From Deltaproteobacteria bacterium (GTDB lineage: Bacteria > Myxococcota > B64-G9): a stretch of DNA of 11,499 bases. This document shows positions 1 to 9,626 of this stretch, piece by piece; positions within the stretch are counted from its first letter, which is position 1, and each line of letters begins with the position of its first letter. The notes under the pieces were generated by a model. It saw nothing but the letters and a program-made list of their open reading frames with translations. It had not been told where the DNA came from and did no database searches. The position numbers and the translations under genes are program-made. The DNA lies in assembly GCA_030591745.1 (NCBI GenBank), contig JAUVAM010000041.1:1-11499 (forward strand), written 5' to 3'.

Positions 1-1
1 C

Positions 2-91
2 ATCTCCTACGTCTTAGACGGCGAACTCTACAAAGGCAGCGAAAAGCTCCACATCCAAACCGGTCCGCGCATTGAGCTGATTGTTGGGTGA
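2..91 (+). CDS. C-terminal end of an unidentified protein (partial)
   Basis: An open frame enters from the left edge and stops at TGA 89-91, giving 29 residues that start ISYVLDGELYKGSEK and end RIELIVG. The short beta-like stretch with an LDG turn would suit the last strands of a small beta domain, but I do not recognise a family and assign no function. It converges on atpC: the two stop codons are only 2 bases apart, so any terminator of either gene must lie inside the other. The frame is judged real because it fills the space up to atpC and the opposite strand has no better candidate. Confidence 0.5.
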   Translation: MSYVLDGELYKGSEKLHIQTGPRIELIVG

Positions 92-93
92 GC

Positions 94-507
94 TTAGGCA
101 CCGCCCCGGGCGATGGTGATGCGGTTTAGGGCGCGGGTCAGTCGCGCGTTGAAGCGGGCGATTTTGTATTCTTCGCTGAGATCGGCGGATTTGAGGCCGG
201 CTTTGGCTTTTTCTATTGAGCGCTGGGCCCGTTCTACATCGATGTCGGCTTTGCTTTCGAGTGAGTCGGCCAGCACGGTGACACCCTGGCCGTGTACTTC
301 GGCGAAACCGCCACCCACGGCGAATATTTGGGGTTTTCCTTTGGCCACCAGGCGCAGTTCGCCTGGGCGCAGGGCTGTTACGAATTTCGTGTGTCCCGAC
401 AGCACGCCGAAGTCACCGGATTCACCCGGCAGCATGACGGCCTCTGCCTGGCCGGAAAAGATTTCTTTTCGCGGACTGATGAGCCTGAGCTGAAAGGTGT
501 CGGCCAT
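94..507 (-). CDS. atpC: F1F0 ATP synthase subunit epsilon
   Basis: Epsilon subunit of the F1 sector, 137 aa, the usual length. It forms part of the central stalk with gamma, links F1 to the c-ring and can inhibit ATP hydrolysis through its C-terminal helices. Visible family features are an N-terminal beta-sandwich with PGESGDFGVLSGH around residues 27-39, a following GGGFAEV segment, and a charged C-terminal helical hairpin from about residue 88 (DVERAQRSIEKAKAGLK). The start is ATG, with AAGGA placed well upstream of it. It is the last gene of the atpHAGDC operon, 9 bases after atpD. Membrane-associated on the cytoplasmic side. Confidence 0.97.
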   Translation of the reverse strand: MADTFQLRLISPRKEIFSGQAEAVMLPGESGDFGVLSGHTKFVTALRPGELRLVAKGKPQIFAVGGGFAEVHGQGVTVLADSLESKADIDVERAQRSIEKAKAGLKSADLSEEYKIARFNARLTRALNRITIARGGA

Positions 508-516
508 GGGTATTCC

Positions 517-1956
<1,440 letters not shown>

Positions 1957-2826
1957 TTAGCCTTTGAGGGCCTCGGCGCCGCTCACGATTTCCATGAGTT
2001 CGGTGGTGATGGCGGACTGCCGAGCCTTGTTGTATTGCAGCGTTAGGCGATCGATCATTTCTACTGCGTTGGTGGTGGCGCTTTCCATGGCGGTCATACG
2101 CGCCCCGTGTTCCGAGGCTACGGACTCCAGGACCACGATGAATAGCTGGTTGGCCAGATAGGTGCGCACCAGTTTGTCCAGCAGGCCTGTCTTGGTCGGT
2201 TCATAGATGTAATCGATTTGTTCCCGATCGTCGCACAATCCCTCGGGTGGTTCTAAGGGCAGCAGTGTGCGGAAGACCACTTGCTGCTGAATGGCGGAAC
2301 GGAATTCGTTGAAGACCAGGGTCACTCGGTCCACTTCGCCCTTGCAGAAGCGTTCGGCCAAGTTTTCGGTTAACTCGAGTGCCCGGCGAAAGTTCGGCGC
2401 GGCCAGCATGTCCTCGATGTTTTCGAAGACCTCAATTTTTTCTTTGGTGAAGTAGCGATGGGCCTTGCGACCCATGGTGTGGACTCGAACTTCGCGTTTG
2501 GCCTCGTATTGGTCAAGGATGTAATGCTCTACCCCTCTGAGCACGTTGCTGTTGAAGGAGCCGCACATGCCTCGATCGGAGGTGAGCACCCACAGATCCT
2601 CGCGCTGGGGCTCGCGCCGGGCCAACAGAGGGTGATCGCTGACATCTTTGTTGCGAGCCACACGGCGCAAGGAGGCCTGCATCTCCCGTGCGTAGGGCCG
2701 GGCAGCCAACACGGCTTCCTGGGCCTTGCGGAAGCGTGCCGCGGCCACCATTTTCATGGCGCGGGTAATTTGCTCGGTGTTTTTGACCGAGGAAATGCGT
2801 TTGCGAATATGCCGCAACGAAGCCAT
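1957..2826 (-). CDS. atpG: F1F0 ATP synthase subunit gamma
   Basis: Gamma subunit, 289 aa, the rotating central shaft of F1. The N-terminus (ASLRHIRKRISSVKNTEQIT, then RAMKMVAAARFRKAQ) is the classical N-terminal helix of the family. The C-terminal signature (ARMTAMESATTNAVEMI, then YNKARQSAITTELMEIVSGAEAL) forms the other half of the coiled coil inside the alpha3beta3 barrel. The central Rossmann-like part carries TSDRGMCGSFN. The start ATG lies 3 bases after the atpA stop and uses a GAGGAGAAG ribosome site inside the end of atpA, so the two are probably translationally coupled. Confidence 0.98.
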   Translation of the reverse strand: MASLRHIRKRISSVKNTEQITRAMKMVAAARFRKAQEAVLAARPYAREMQASLRRVARNKDVSDHPLLARREPQREDLWVLTSDRGMCGSFNSNVLRGVEHYILDQYEAKREVRVHTMGRKAHRYFTKEKIEVFENIEDMLAAPNFRRALELTENLAERFCKGEVDRVTLVFNEFRSAIQQQVVFRTLLPLEPPEGLCDDREQIDYIYEPTKTGLLDKLVRTYLANQLFIVVLESVASEHGARMTAMESATTNAVEMIDRLTLQYNKARQSAITTELMEIVSGAEALKG

Positions 2827-2829
2827 GTT

Positions 2830-4371
<1,542 letters not shown>

Positions 4372-4396
4372 GGCTCCCTCGGCGATTCAGGAGGTT

Positions 4397-4939
4397 TCAG
4401 TTGCGTCCTTGCGCCAGATTTTCTCTTAGGCGTTCCAACTGCCGGCGCAGGCTGCCGTCTATGACCAGACCCCCAATGCGCACGGCGATGCCGGCGATGA
4501 GTTCTGGGTTAGTTCGACCTTGCATGATGACGTGTTTGCCCAAAGCCTCGGCCAGGATGCGTTTCAGCTCGGCCTCGGTTTTCGGATCCAACTCGCTTGC
4601 GCTCTCCACCAGAACCCGCACCCGGCCCTCTCGCTTGTCCACCAGGTCCCTGAATGACTTGGCGATGGCGTCGAGGTACTCCACCCGGTGTCGTTCGACG
4701 AGCAGGTGCAGAAAGCGGGGCAGGGGTGCCTCCCAGCCCAGGCGCTCCAAAAGTCGGTCCAGGACCTGCTTGCGCTCGACCTGGGAGAAACCGGGGTTGG
4801 CCAGAACCTGAAGCAATGGCTTGTTTTCTTTGACTAAATCAGAAAACTGCAGCAGTTTTTCGGCCAGACCATCCCGATCTTGTTCTACCAGATCCAAAAG
4901 AGCGCTGGCATAGCGCTTGGCGATGCTTTGATTGAGCAA
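4397..4939 (-). CDS. atpH: F1F0 ATP synthase subunit delta (OSCP)
   Basis: Delta subunit, 180 aa, the usual length. It caps the alpha3beta3 head and connects it to the peripheral b-subunit stalk. Family features are the start LNQSIAKRYASALLDL, the helical N-domain with LKENKPLLQVLANPGFS-like text, and the C-terminal motif LIAGIAVRIGGLVIDGSLRRQLERL. The start codon is TTG (4937-4939), supported by a GAGGA ribosome site 7 bases upstream. It is the first gene of the F1 operon. No b, b', c or a subunit gene precedes it, because the gene upstream is an unrelated oxidoreductase. Confidence 0.96.
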   Translation of the reverse strand: MLNQSIAKRYASALLDLVEQDRDGLAEKLLQFSDLVKENKPLLQVLANPGFSQVERKQVLDRLLERLGWEAPLPRFLHLLVERHRVEYLDAIAKSFRDLVDKREGRVRVLVESASELDPKTEAELKRILAEALGKHVIMQGRTNPELIAGIAVRIGGLVIDGSLRRQLERLRENLAQGRN

Positions 4940-4996
4940 GCTCTTTCCTCTTCATGTGGGTGCGGACGAAGCGCGCCCGGTCCTAGTTGCGCACGA

Positions 4997-5025
4997 ATCA
5001 CAGCATGGATTGACTTGCGGGTCAA
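4997..5025 (-). promoter_or_regulatory. Likely sigma70 promoter of the atpHAGDC operon
   Basis: Read on the minus strand, TTGACC (-35, positions 5020-5025) and TGTGAT (-10, positions 4997-5002) are separated by exactly 17 bases. The match to consensus is 5/6 and 4/6. It ends about 57 bases before the atpH start codon, in the only non-coding stretch that can hold the operon promoter. Confidence 0.5.
5010..5025. promoter_or_regulatory. Inverted repeat over the atp promoter -35 region
   Basis: TTGAC (5010-5014) and GTCAA (5021-5025) form a perfect 5-base dyad with a 6-base centre. One arm lies inside the -35 hexamer proposed for the atp operon and the other in the spacer. This is where a repressor or competing protein could act. 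The arms are short, so chance is possible. Confidence 0.3.
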
Positions 5026-5049
5026 GGAGAAAGCGTTGGGGGGTAAATG

Positions 5050-6348
5050 CTAATTATTTCTTATTATATCAGCCACTTCCATGCCTTGAAGCAGGGCGTC
5101 TTCCATGGAGCTGTACTCCCAGCGACCATAGCGTCCCACGGGGTGGATTCCTCGAGTTTCCAAGTGTCTGCGGATGAGGCGAACCGCAGGCCCCCGGGCC
5201 CGATCATAGATGGCGTAGGCCACTTTCAGGTCAAATGCTTTTTCGGCCAGGATGTCTTTGGCCGAGCGGATGATGCCGATGGTTTTCAGATCGGCCAGGA
5301 TCTTTCGGCGCATGGAGGCTGGGTCGGGACGTCGCCCCCGGTAAGCCCATTCGGTGTAGATGCCGGCCGCGCCCTCCGGGGCCATGTGTTTTGAAAAATT
5401 GGAGCTGAAGCCGAAGCGATAGATGGAAAACTTGGGTTCCGGCAGATAGATCCAGTGACGATCCGATCCGGGATCCCGGATGCCCAGGTTGAGGTTGTAA
5501 ACCGAGGCGGCCCGGAGTTTGGCGGCTGCTTTGCGCAATCCCTCCGGCAGGGGCCGGGTGATGCGGACCAACTCCTTTAGTGGGAGAGAACTCACCAGAC
5601 GCCCAAAGGCCAAGGTCTCGCCACCTCGAAGGCTGAGCTGTCTTTTTTTTAGGTCGATGGAGACGACCTCGGCATTGCAGCGCAAGCTTGGCACCCGGCG
5701 GGCCAAGGCATGGACCAGTACCTCGATGCCTCCTTTTTTCGGGTAGAGGAAGTGGGCGTTGTAGCCTTCTTCGTTCGCCTGGTCCTCTAATGCGCCGCGT
5801 AAGACCGCGGACAGATCGGGCCTGGGCACGAAGCGGCCAAGCCATTCGGTGGTCAGGGTGGCGGGGGAAACGGTCCAGAGCTTTTGGTTGTAGGGAAACA
5901 TGAAGTGCTTGGCCACGCCGGGGCCGAAGCGATCCAAGACCCAGCGGTCGAATCGCAGGGGATCCTTTTTGCCGGCTCCGGCTTGGGCTCGGCAATGTGC
6001 CTTGATGAAGCCCTCCAGGCATTCCGCGAGGACCGGTGTCGGCAAACCGTGGAAGTTGGACTGGAAGGGGTATCGGGTATAGGCCCCATGGGAGTATATC
6101 CAGGTGTTTCGTGAGCGGGGAGCCAGCTTGGCCCCCAGGAGTTCCTTCGCCAGGGCCCGGGTTTTTTCGTGCCGGAGGTGCAAGAGATGACCTGTGCGAT
6201 CGAAGGTGAAGCCTTTTGTTGTGTCCGAGCGACACAGTCCGCCCGGGCGTGCTTCTTTTTCCAGGACCAGGCAGTCTTTGCCCAGGGAACCGGCCGCCGT
6301 AAGGCAGCTCAGTCCACCACCGAGAAACAGGGTTTCGACGTATTCCAT
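5050..6348 (-). CDS. FAD-dependent amine-oxidase-superfamily protein (UDP-galactopyranose mutase / protoporphyrinogen oxidase-like)
   Basis: 432 aa with an N-terminal Rossmann FAD-binding fold. The dinucleotide loop reads LGGGLSCLTAAG (residues 9-20), with E30 at the end of the second strand as the likely ribose ligand, followed by PGGLCRS (35-41), the usual continuation in this superfamily. Conserved-looking blocks are YPFQSNFHGLP (93-103), MFPYNQKLWTV in the middle, and a C-terminal FAD-contact stretch GRYGRWEYSSMEDALLQG. There is no signal peptide, so it is probably cytoplasmic. Relatives are often found with polysaccharide or lipid-carrier genes, and some resemble UDP-galactopyranose mutase or protoporphyrinogen oxidase. 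The substrate cannot be told from sequence. It starts 9 bases after the PilZ gene and is probably co-transcribed with it. The glycine motif is GxGxxG-like but slightly altered (GGGLSC). Confidence 0.85.
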   Translation of the reverse strand: MEYVETLFLGGGLSCLTAAGSLGKDCLVLEKEARPGGLCRSDTTKGFTFDRTGHLLHLRHEKTRALAKELLGAKLAPRSRNTWIYSHGAYTRYPFQSNFHGLPTPVLAECLEGFIKAHCRAQAGAGKKDPLRFDRWVLDRFGPGVAKHFMFPYNQKLWTVSPATLTTEWLGRFVPRPDLSAVLRGALEDQANEEGYNAHFLYPKKGGIEVLVHALARRVPSLRCNAEVVSIDLKKRQLSLRGGETLAFGRLVSSLPLKELVRITRPLPEGLRKAAAKLRAASVYNLNLGIRDPGSDRHWIYLPEPKFSIYRFGFSSNFSKHMAPEGAAGIYTEWAYRGRRPDPASMRRKILADLKTIGIIRSAKDILAEKAFDLKVAYAIYDRARGPAVRLIRRHLETRGIHPVGRYGRWEYSSMEDALLQGMEVADIIRNN

Positions 6349-6357
6349 GACAGTCTT

Positions 6358-6774
6358 TCAGGGGGCGTGACCCGTGGTGATCTGGTCGCGGATGAAGCGC
6401 TCTAAGGCTTGGCGTTGGTTTTCATCGATGCCTTTGAATCGGACGCCCACCTCGTAGCGGGCGCCGGGCACGATTTGTTTGCAACGCAGCACCTCGGCCA
6501 GGACGACAAGCGGCTGAGTGGAGGCTTCGCCGAAGTGCTTCAGAAAAGAGCGGGTATAGCGTTGCCAGCCGGTGAAGTTCATTTCGATTTTGAGCAGGGT
6601 CTTTTCTGGATAGAACTGAGGGCATTCGATCTGCAAGCCCCCGCCGGATAAATCCATGATGCGGGCCTGTTGGTAATCTCCGCGCTCAGGCCAAGTGTAT
6701 TCCTTGACCTTGATTTCATCTCCGCGTTCCAGTCGATTGGAACGCCTGCGATCATCGTTGTGCTCTTCGCTCAC
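6358..6774 (-). CDS. PilZ-domain protein (possible c-di-GMP receptor)
   Basis: 138 aa from GTG 6772-6774. That start is chosen because an AGAGGA ribosome site lies about 8 bases upstream and because it avoids overlapping the divergent gene at 6852. A longer frame reaches ATG 6858, but its extra 28 residues look non-conserved. The PilZ c-di-GMP-binding pattern is present: an arginine motif in DRRRSNRLERG (R10xxxR14) and the second motif DLSGGG (41-46) in the beta-barrel. The rest (LKIEMNFTGW, EVGVRFKGIDENQRQALERFI) fits a PilZ barrel ending in a helix. PilZ proteins usually bind c-di-GMP and act on surface polysaccharide, motility or secretion. No output domain is fused here, so it would act on a partner protein, and the FAD enzyme 9 bases downstream is the obvious candidate (inference). 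Confidence 0.85.
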   Translation of the reverse strand: MSEEHNDDRRRSNRLERGDEIKVKEYTWPERGDYQQARIMDLSGGGLQIECPQFYPEKTLLKIEMNFTGWQRYTRSFLKHFGEASTQPLVVLAEVLRCKQIVPGARYEVGVRFKGIDENQRQALERFIRDQITTGHAP

Positions 6775-6793
6775 GGTATCGATCCTCTGCCCT

Positions 6794-6823
6794 TTTGTAC
6801 CCACACAGTGCCCGACTTGGCAA
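6794..6823 (-). promoter_or_regulatory. Weak candidate promoter for the PilZ-oxidoreductase unit
   Basis: On the minus strand TTGCCA (positions 6818-6823) and TACAAA (6794-6799) are 18 bases apart. It sits in the 77-base divergent region between the PilZ gene and the membrane-protein gene, about 20 bases before the GTG start. The -10 match is only 4/6. Confidence 0.25.
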
Positions 6824-6851
6824 GTGCTTGGGCCAGTGGTATGGGTGGCGC

Positions 6852-7439
6852 ATGTCAAAAGGCCGAAGCAAGAACAAGGGAAAGAAAAAAACCCAGAGCC
6901 AAGGCGTGGGGGGCATGATCAGGGCCCTCGTGGTTGATCCCATGGGCAGGCAACGCTGTATGCGGATCAATTCGGCACTGGGGGTCACCGCCGTCGTTGC
7001 CTCCTTGGCATTTTACCTTTTTGCCCAGGGGCGGATTGGGACGCGCTTTCCCATCGAAGCGGTTTGGGTCGTGGCGGGCTGGGGTAGCGGTCTCGTATTG
7101 CTCTGGGCGCTGGCTTTGGTTTCCGAGCGGGTTTTGCCTTTGGCCCTGTTTTTTGGCGGCCTGCTGATCGTTGCGGCCGTGTTGGGTTACACCGTCTTCA
7201 TGGTGGCCGTGGCCCGGGCCATGGCCGCCACATCCGGAGATGCTTTCCACGTCATGCATATCCCGGGCATTTTGGCAGGCGGTTTGGCATACAGCCTGCG
7301 ATTGGTGGCGGCCTTCCGTCCGGGTCGCGGGGTATGCGAACAGGGCGATGGCGAGCGAGCCGCCAAGATAGGGCTAATCCTGGGTGGGCTTTGCGATTTG
7401 GTGGTTCTGTTTTTCGTAGCCTGGTCTTTCGTGTCCTGA
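6852..7439 (+). CDS. Multi-pass inner-membrane protein, unknown function
   Basis: 195 aa from ATG 6852. The first 20 residues are a very basic, low-complexity tail (MSKGRSKNKGKKKTQSQG). An ATG at 6915 (MIRALVVDPMG), preceded by a G-rich stretch, is an alternative start that would drop this tail. Hydrophobic segments at roughly 40-58, 70-90, 94-122, 135-155 and 172-194 suggest four or five membrane helices with short loops. No catalytic motif is visible and I recognise no family. It lies divergently from the PilZ gene and 192 bases upstream of the gspC-like gene on the same strand. The basic tail would be expected in the cytoplasm by the positive-inside rule. It is judged a real gene from its clean hydrophobic pattern and lack of a rival frame. 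Confidence 0.65.
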   Translation: MSKGRSKNKGKKKTQSQGVGGMIRALVVDPMGRQRCMRINSALGVTAVVASLAFYLFAQGRIGTRFPIEAVWVVAGWGSGLVLLWALALVSERVLPLALFFGGLLIVAAVLGYTVFMVAVARAMAATSGDAFHVMHIPGILAGGLAYSLRLVAAFRPGRGVCEQGDGERAAKIGLILGGLCDLVVLFFVAWSFVS

Positions 7440-7576
7440 TGGTTTTGACACTTTGTCATGCCTTGATCTGTCCGGAGACACAGGCTGCCAATCTGTCTTT
7501 TGGCTTGCGGAATGGCTAGCAGGTCGAGCGCTGCAATACCGGGCATTTGACGGGTTTGAGGCAAGATTCGATTCGA

Positions 7577-7592
7577 TGGCATGCCGATTGCA
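7577..7592 (+). promoter_or_regulatory. Sigma54-type (-24/-12) promoter of the gspC-like gene
   Basis: The 16 bases TGGCATGCCGATTGCA match the sigma54 consensus TGGCACG-N4-TTGCW with one mismatch (T for C). The GG and GC dinucleotides have exactly the required spacing. Transcription would begin near 7603, giving a leader of about 28 bases that contains GGAGA and then the GTG start at 7632. This sigma factor needs an enhancer-binding activator, usually responding to a signal. Confidence 0.5.
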
Positions 7593-7631
7593 GTCTCTCT
7601 TATCAAGACTGCTGGACTGGAGAACGGCCCG

Positions 7632-8468
7632 GTGAAGAAGCCGAAGAAAACGGTTCTGGTGTTGGCTCTGCTGGCGGTCTTGCTCCTGGCGGCACTGGCG
7701 GCCTGGTGGCTGGTGGGTTGGAAAAGAACGTCGAACCAAACGTCGTCTTCCTCTGCCTTCCTCCCTGAGGATGCGATGACAAGCGACGAGACCGAACCGG
7801 CCTTGGGAACACCTGACACCGGATCGCCGGTGCCCACAGGAGACCTTGAAGAACCCCCCTTGGATCCCTTGAGCTTGATAGGCACCACCGTGGCCTCCGA
7901 TGCCCGGTGGTCCTCGGCCTCCATTGCCGACGAGCAGGACAGCACCGCGATCTATCGCTTGCGCGAGGAACTGCCCGATGGCTCGATGCTCATCGCCATT
8001 CGCTCAAATTCGGTGCGGGTTGAGCTGGAGGGCGAGCAGCGGATTCTGACCATCGTGGACCGGCGCAAGCCAAAACAGCCGGCACAGGAAGACCTCGAAC
8101 AGGTCGAAGAGACCCAAGGATTGAAAGGGGTCCGGGACGCAGGCCAGGGGCGCTATCATCTGCGCCGCTGGGCGGTCGACGAGTGGCTGGAAAAGGGCCG
8201 GACTGCTTTGACCGGTGTGCGATTCAGCCTATCTCTGGATGTGGACGGGCAGGTGGGGGGACTGAAAATCAGCGAGTTGCCCGAAGGATCCTTGTTGACT
8301 CATCTGGGCCTGGCCCCAGGCGATCTCTTGCACCGGGTGGGCTCGGTGGTTTTGGACGGACCCGAACGCCTGAGCGAGTTGCCCGCGTTGATGCAAAACG
8401 CCCGCGAACTGGATCTGGAATTAACCCGCGACGGGCAACTGTTCACCCTGCGTTACTGGATCGATTGA
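7632..8468 (+). CDS. gspC: Type II secretion system protein GspC-like (HR plus PDZ)
   Basis: 278 aa with the GspC layout: a short basic cytoplasmic start (VKKPKKT), one membrane helix (about 8-29), and a linker rich in Ser, Pro and Asp/Glu (31-78). The homology region follows (about 78-142), with LIGTTVASD, the SSASIAD turn and a hydrophobic IYRLREELPDGSMLIAI strand pattern. Last is a C-terminal PDZ domain (about 190-276) with LPEGSLLTHLGLAPGDLLHRVG. In known systems GspC ties the inner-membrane platform to the secretin GspD through its HR domain. GTG 7632 is preferred over ATG 7581: GGAGA lies 8 bases ahead of it, and the ATG falls inside the proposed sigma54 promoter. No gspD follows. The next gene is the convergent msrAB, so this is an orphan or the system is split. 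The role is inferred from fold layout only. Confidence 0.8.
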   Translation: MKKPKKTVLVLALLAVLLLAALAAWWLVGWKRTSNQTSSSSAFLPEDAMTSDETEPALGTPDTGSPVPTGDLEEPPLDPLSLIGTTVASDARWSSASIADEQDSTAIYRLREELPDGSMLIAIRSNSVRVELEGEQRILTIVDRRKPKQPAQEDLEQVEETQGLKGVRDAGQGRYHLRRWAVDEWLEKGRTALTGVRFSLSLDVDGQVGGLKISELPEGSLLTHLGLAPGDLLHRVGSVVLDGPERLSELPALMQNARELDLELTRDGQLFTLRYWID

Positions 8469-8481
8469 GCGATGTTTTAGT

Positions 8482-8497
8482 CACTTGATAAGAAGTG
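8482..8497. terminator. Small hairpin between convergent gspC and msrAB
   Basis: CACTT (8482-8486) and AAGTG (8493-8497) pair with a 6-base loop in the 32-base gap between the two stop codons. The stem is short and lacks a clear T-tract on either side, so termination strength is doubtful. Confidence 0.25.
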
Positions 8498-8500
8498 CCC

Positions 8501-9520
8501 TTACTCGAAGTCCTTCTTGTAGTCACCGTAGCCCTCTTGCTCCAGGTCCTCCACCGGGATGAATCTCAGGGCGGCTGAGTTGATGCAATAGCGTTGCCCG
8601 GTGGGCGTGGGGCCGTCGTTGAACAAGTGCCCCAGGTGGGAATTCGCGTCCAGGCTTCGTACTTCGACACGGACCATGCCACCGGATCGGTCTTCTCGTT
8701 CGAGCAGGTGGTCTTCGTGCAGCGCCCGGGTGAAAGATGGCCAGCCGCTGCCCGAGTCGAACTTGTCTTTTGATGAGAACAGCACTTCTCCCGAGATCAG
8801 GTCTACGTAGATGCCTTCCCGGTGGTTATCCCAGTACTCGTTGTCAAAGGCGCGCTCGGTGCCGTTTTGTTGGGTCACCTGGATTTGAAGCGGGGTGAGT
8901 TTTGCGGGTAGCAGTTTGGATTGCGGGACGCCTTCCCAGACCGTCTGGATGAATTGATCTCGTCCGCTGCCTCGACGATAGGCTTTGTAGTGGGCGTTGT
9001 TTTTCAGGTGGTAGTTTTGGTGATGGGCCTCGGCTGGGTAGAAGTTTTCGAAGGGGATGATTTGGGTGGCTAGCTCTTTGTCGAAAAGACCCGAGGCATT
9101 GAGCCGTTTGATTGATTGTTCGGCCAGCCTGCGCTGTATGTCGTTGTGTACGAAGATGGCCGTGGTGTATTGCTTGCCCCGGTCGGCGAACTGACCCCCC
9201 GGATCAGATGGATCGATCTGTCGCCAAAAGATGTCCAGCAGCTCGACATAGGAGATTTTTTCCGGATCGTAAGTGACCTCCACCGCTTCGAGGTGCCCGG
9301 TGGTCCCAGAGGAGACCTGCTCGTAACTGGGGTTCTTTTCAGAACCGCCCGCGTAACCGGATGTGGCCGAGAGGACCCCGATCGTTCCCTCAAAAGCGGA
9401 CTCGATGCACCAGAAACACCCGCCCGCGAAGGTCGCTTTTTCGAACTGTTCCGTGGCTGTTGCCATGGGAAAGCCTCCAAATATTGAAAATGCCAACAAG
9501 AATGCCGTCATTGTTTTCAC
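8501..9520 (-). CDS. msrAB: Secreted MsrA-MsrB fusion, methionine sulfoxide reductase
   Basis: 339 aa fusion of both stereospecific methionine sulfoxide reductases. It turns free or protein-bound Met-S-O (MsrA) and Met-R-O (MsrB) back to methionine. A signal-peptide-like start ([20 protein letters not shown]) suggests it repairs exported proteins in the periplasm. The MsrA half (about 24-195) has the catalytic loop GGCFWC, with Cys35 and Cys38, and then [16 protein letters not shown]. The MsrB half (about 205-325) has GSGWPSFT (257-264), SHLGHLF (294-300) and the catalytic Cys312 in [11 protein letters not shown]. The zinc-binding CxxC pairs found in many MsrB proteins are absent. Only three cysteines occur in the whole protein. 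The start is GTG at 9518-9520; the ATG at codon 4 is an alternative. It faces the gspC-like gene tail to tail and is divergent from the lipoprotein gene. Confidence 0.95.
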   Translation of the reverse strand: MKTMTAFLLAFSIFGGFPMATATEQFEKATFAGGCFWCIESAFEGTIGVLSATSGYAGGSEKNPSYEQVSSGTTGHLEAVEVTYDPEKISYVELLDIFWRQIDPSDPGGQFADRGKQYTTAIFVHNDIQRRLAEQSIKRLNASGLFDKELATQIIPFENFYPAEAHHQNYHLKNNAHYKAYRRGSGRDQFIQTVWEGVPQSKLLPAKLTPLQIQVTQQNGTERAFDNEYWDNHREGIYVDLISGEVLFSSKDKFDSGSGWPSFTRALHEDHLLEREDRSGGMVRVEVRSLDANSHLGHLFNDGPTPTGQRYCINSAALRFIPVEDLEQEGYGDYKKDFE

Positions 9521-9592
9521 GAAATATCACTTTCTTTCATCACTCGCCTCTAAGAAGGGGTCTGGCAGGGAGCGGGATCCTGACAGTTTGTT

Positions 9593-9602
9593 GCCAATTG
9601 GC
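9593..9602. repeat. Perfect 10-bp palindrome in the msrAB/lipoprotein intergenic region
   Basis: GCCAATTGGC is a perfect palindrome within the roughly 100 non-coding bases between the divergent msrAB and the lipoprotein gene. It is a possible operator. Ten bases is short enough to arise by chance, and no clear promoter hexamers flank it. Confidence 0.2.
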
Positions 9603-9626
9603 GTTCTTTTGATGGATGCTGAGCGA

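Noticed and set aside
5231..6235. A 334-codon frame on the minus strand inside the oxidoreductase gene
   Set aside because: It is an out-of-frame shadow rich in Arg, Pro and His. The overlapping frame has clear FAD-binding motifs.
6813..6833. A sigma54-like TGGC...TTGC pair on the minus strand upstream of the PilZ gene
   Set aside because: The GG to GC distance is one base too long, and sigma54 promoters do not tolerate altered spacing.
6817..6845. TTGGCA-N17-TATGGG on the plus strand as a promoter for the membrane-protein gene
   Set aside because: The -10 match is only 3/6 and it would start transcription at the ATG itself, leaving no ribosome site unless the later ATG at 6915 is used.
7445..7458. 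TTGACA and the small dyad TGACActtTGTCA just after the membrane-protein gene
   Set aside because: There is no -10 hexamer at 16-18 bases, and the 5-bp stem with no T-tract is too weak for a terminator.
7187..7945. A 252-codon minus-strand frame across the membrane-protein/gspC junction
   Set aside because: Low-complexity Ser/Arg-rich text antisense to two better-supported genes and across the sigma54 promoter candidate.
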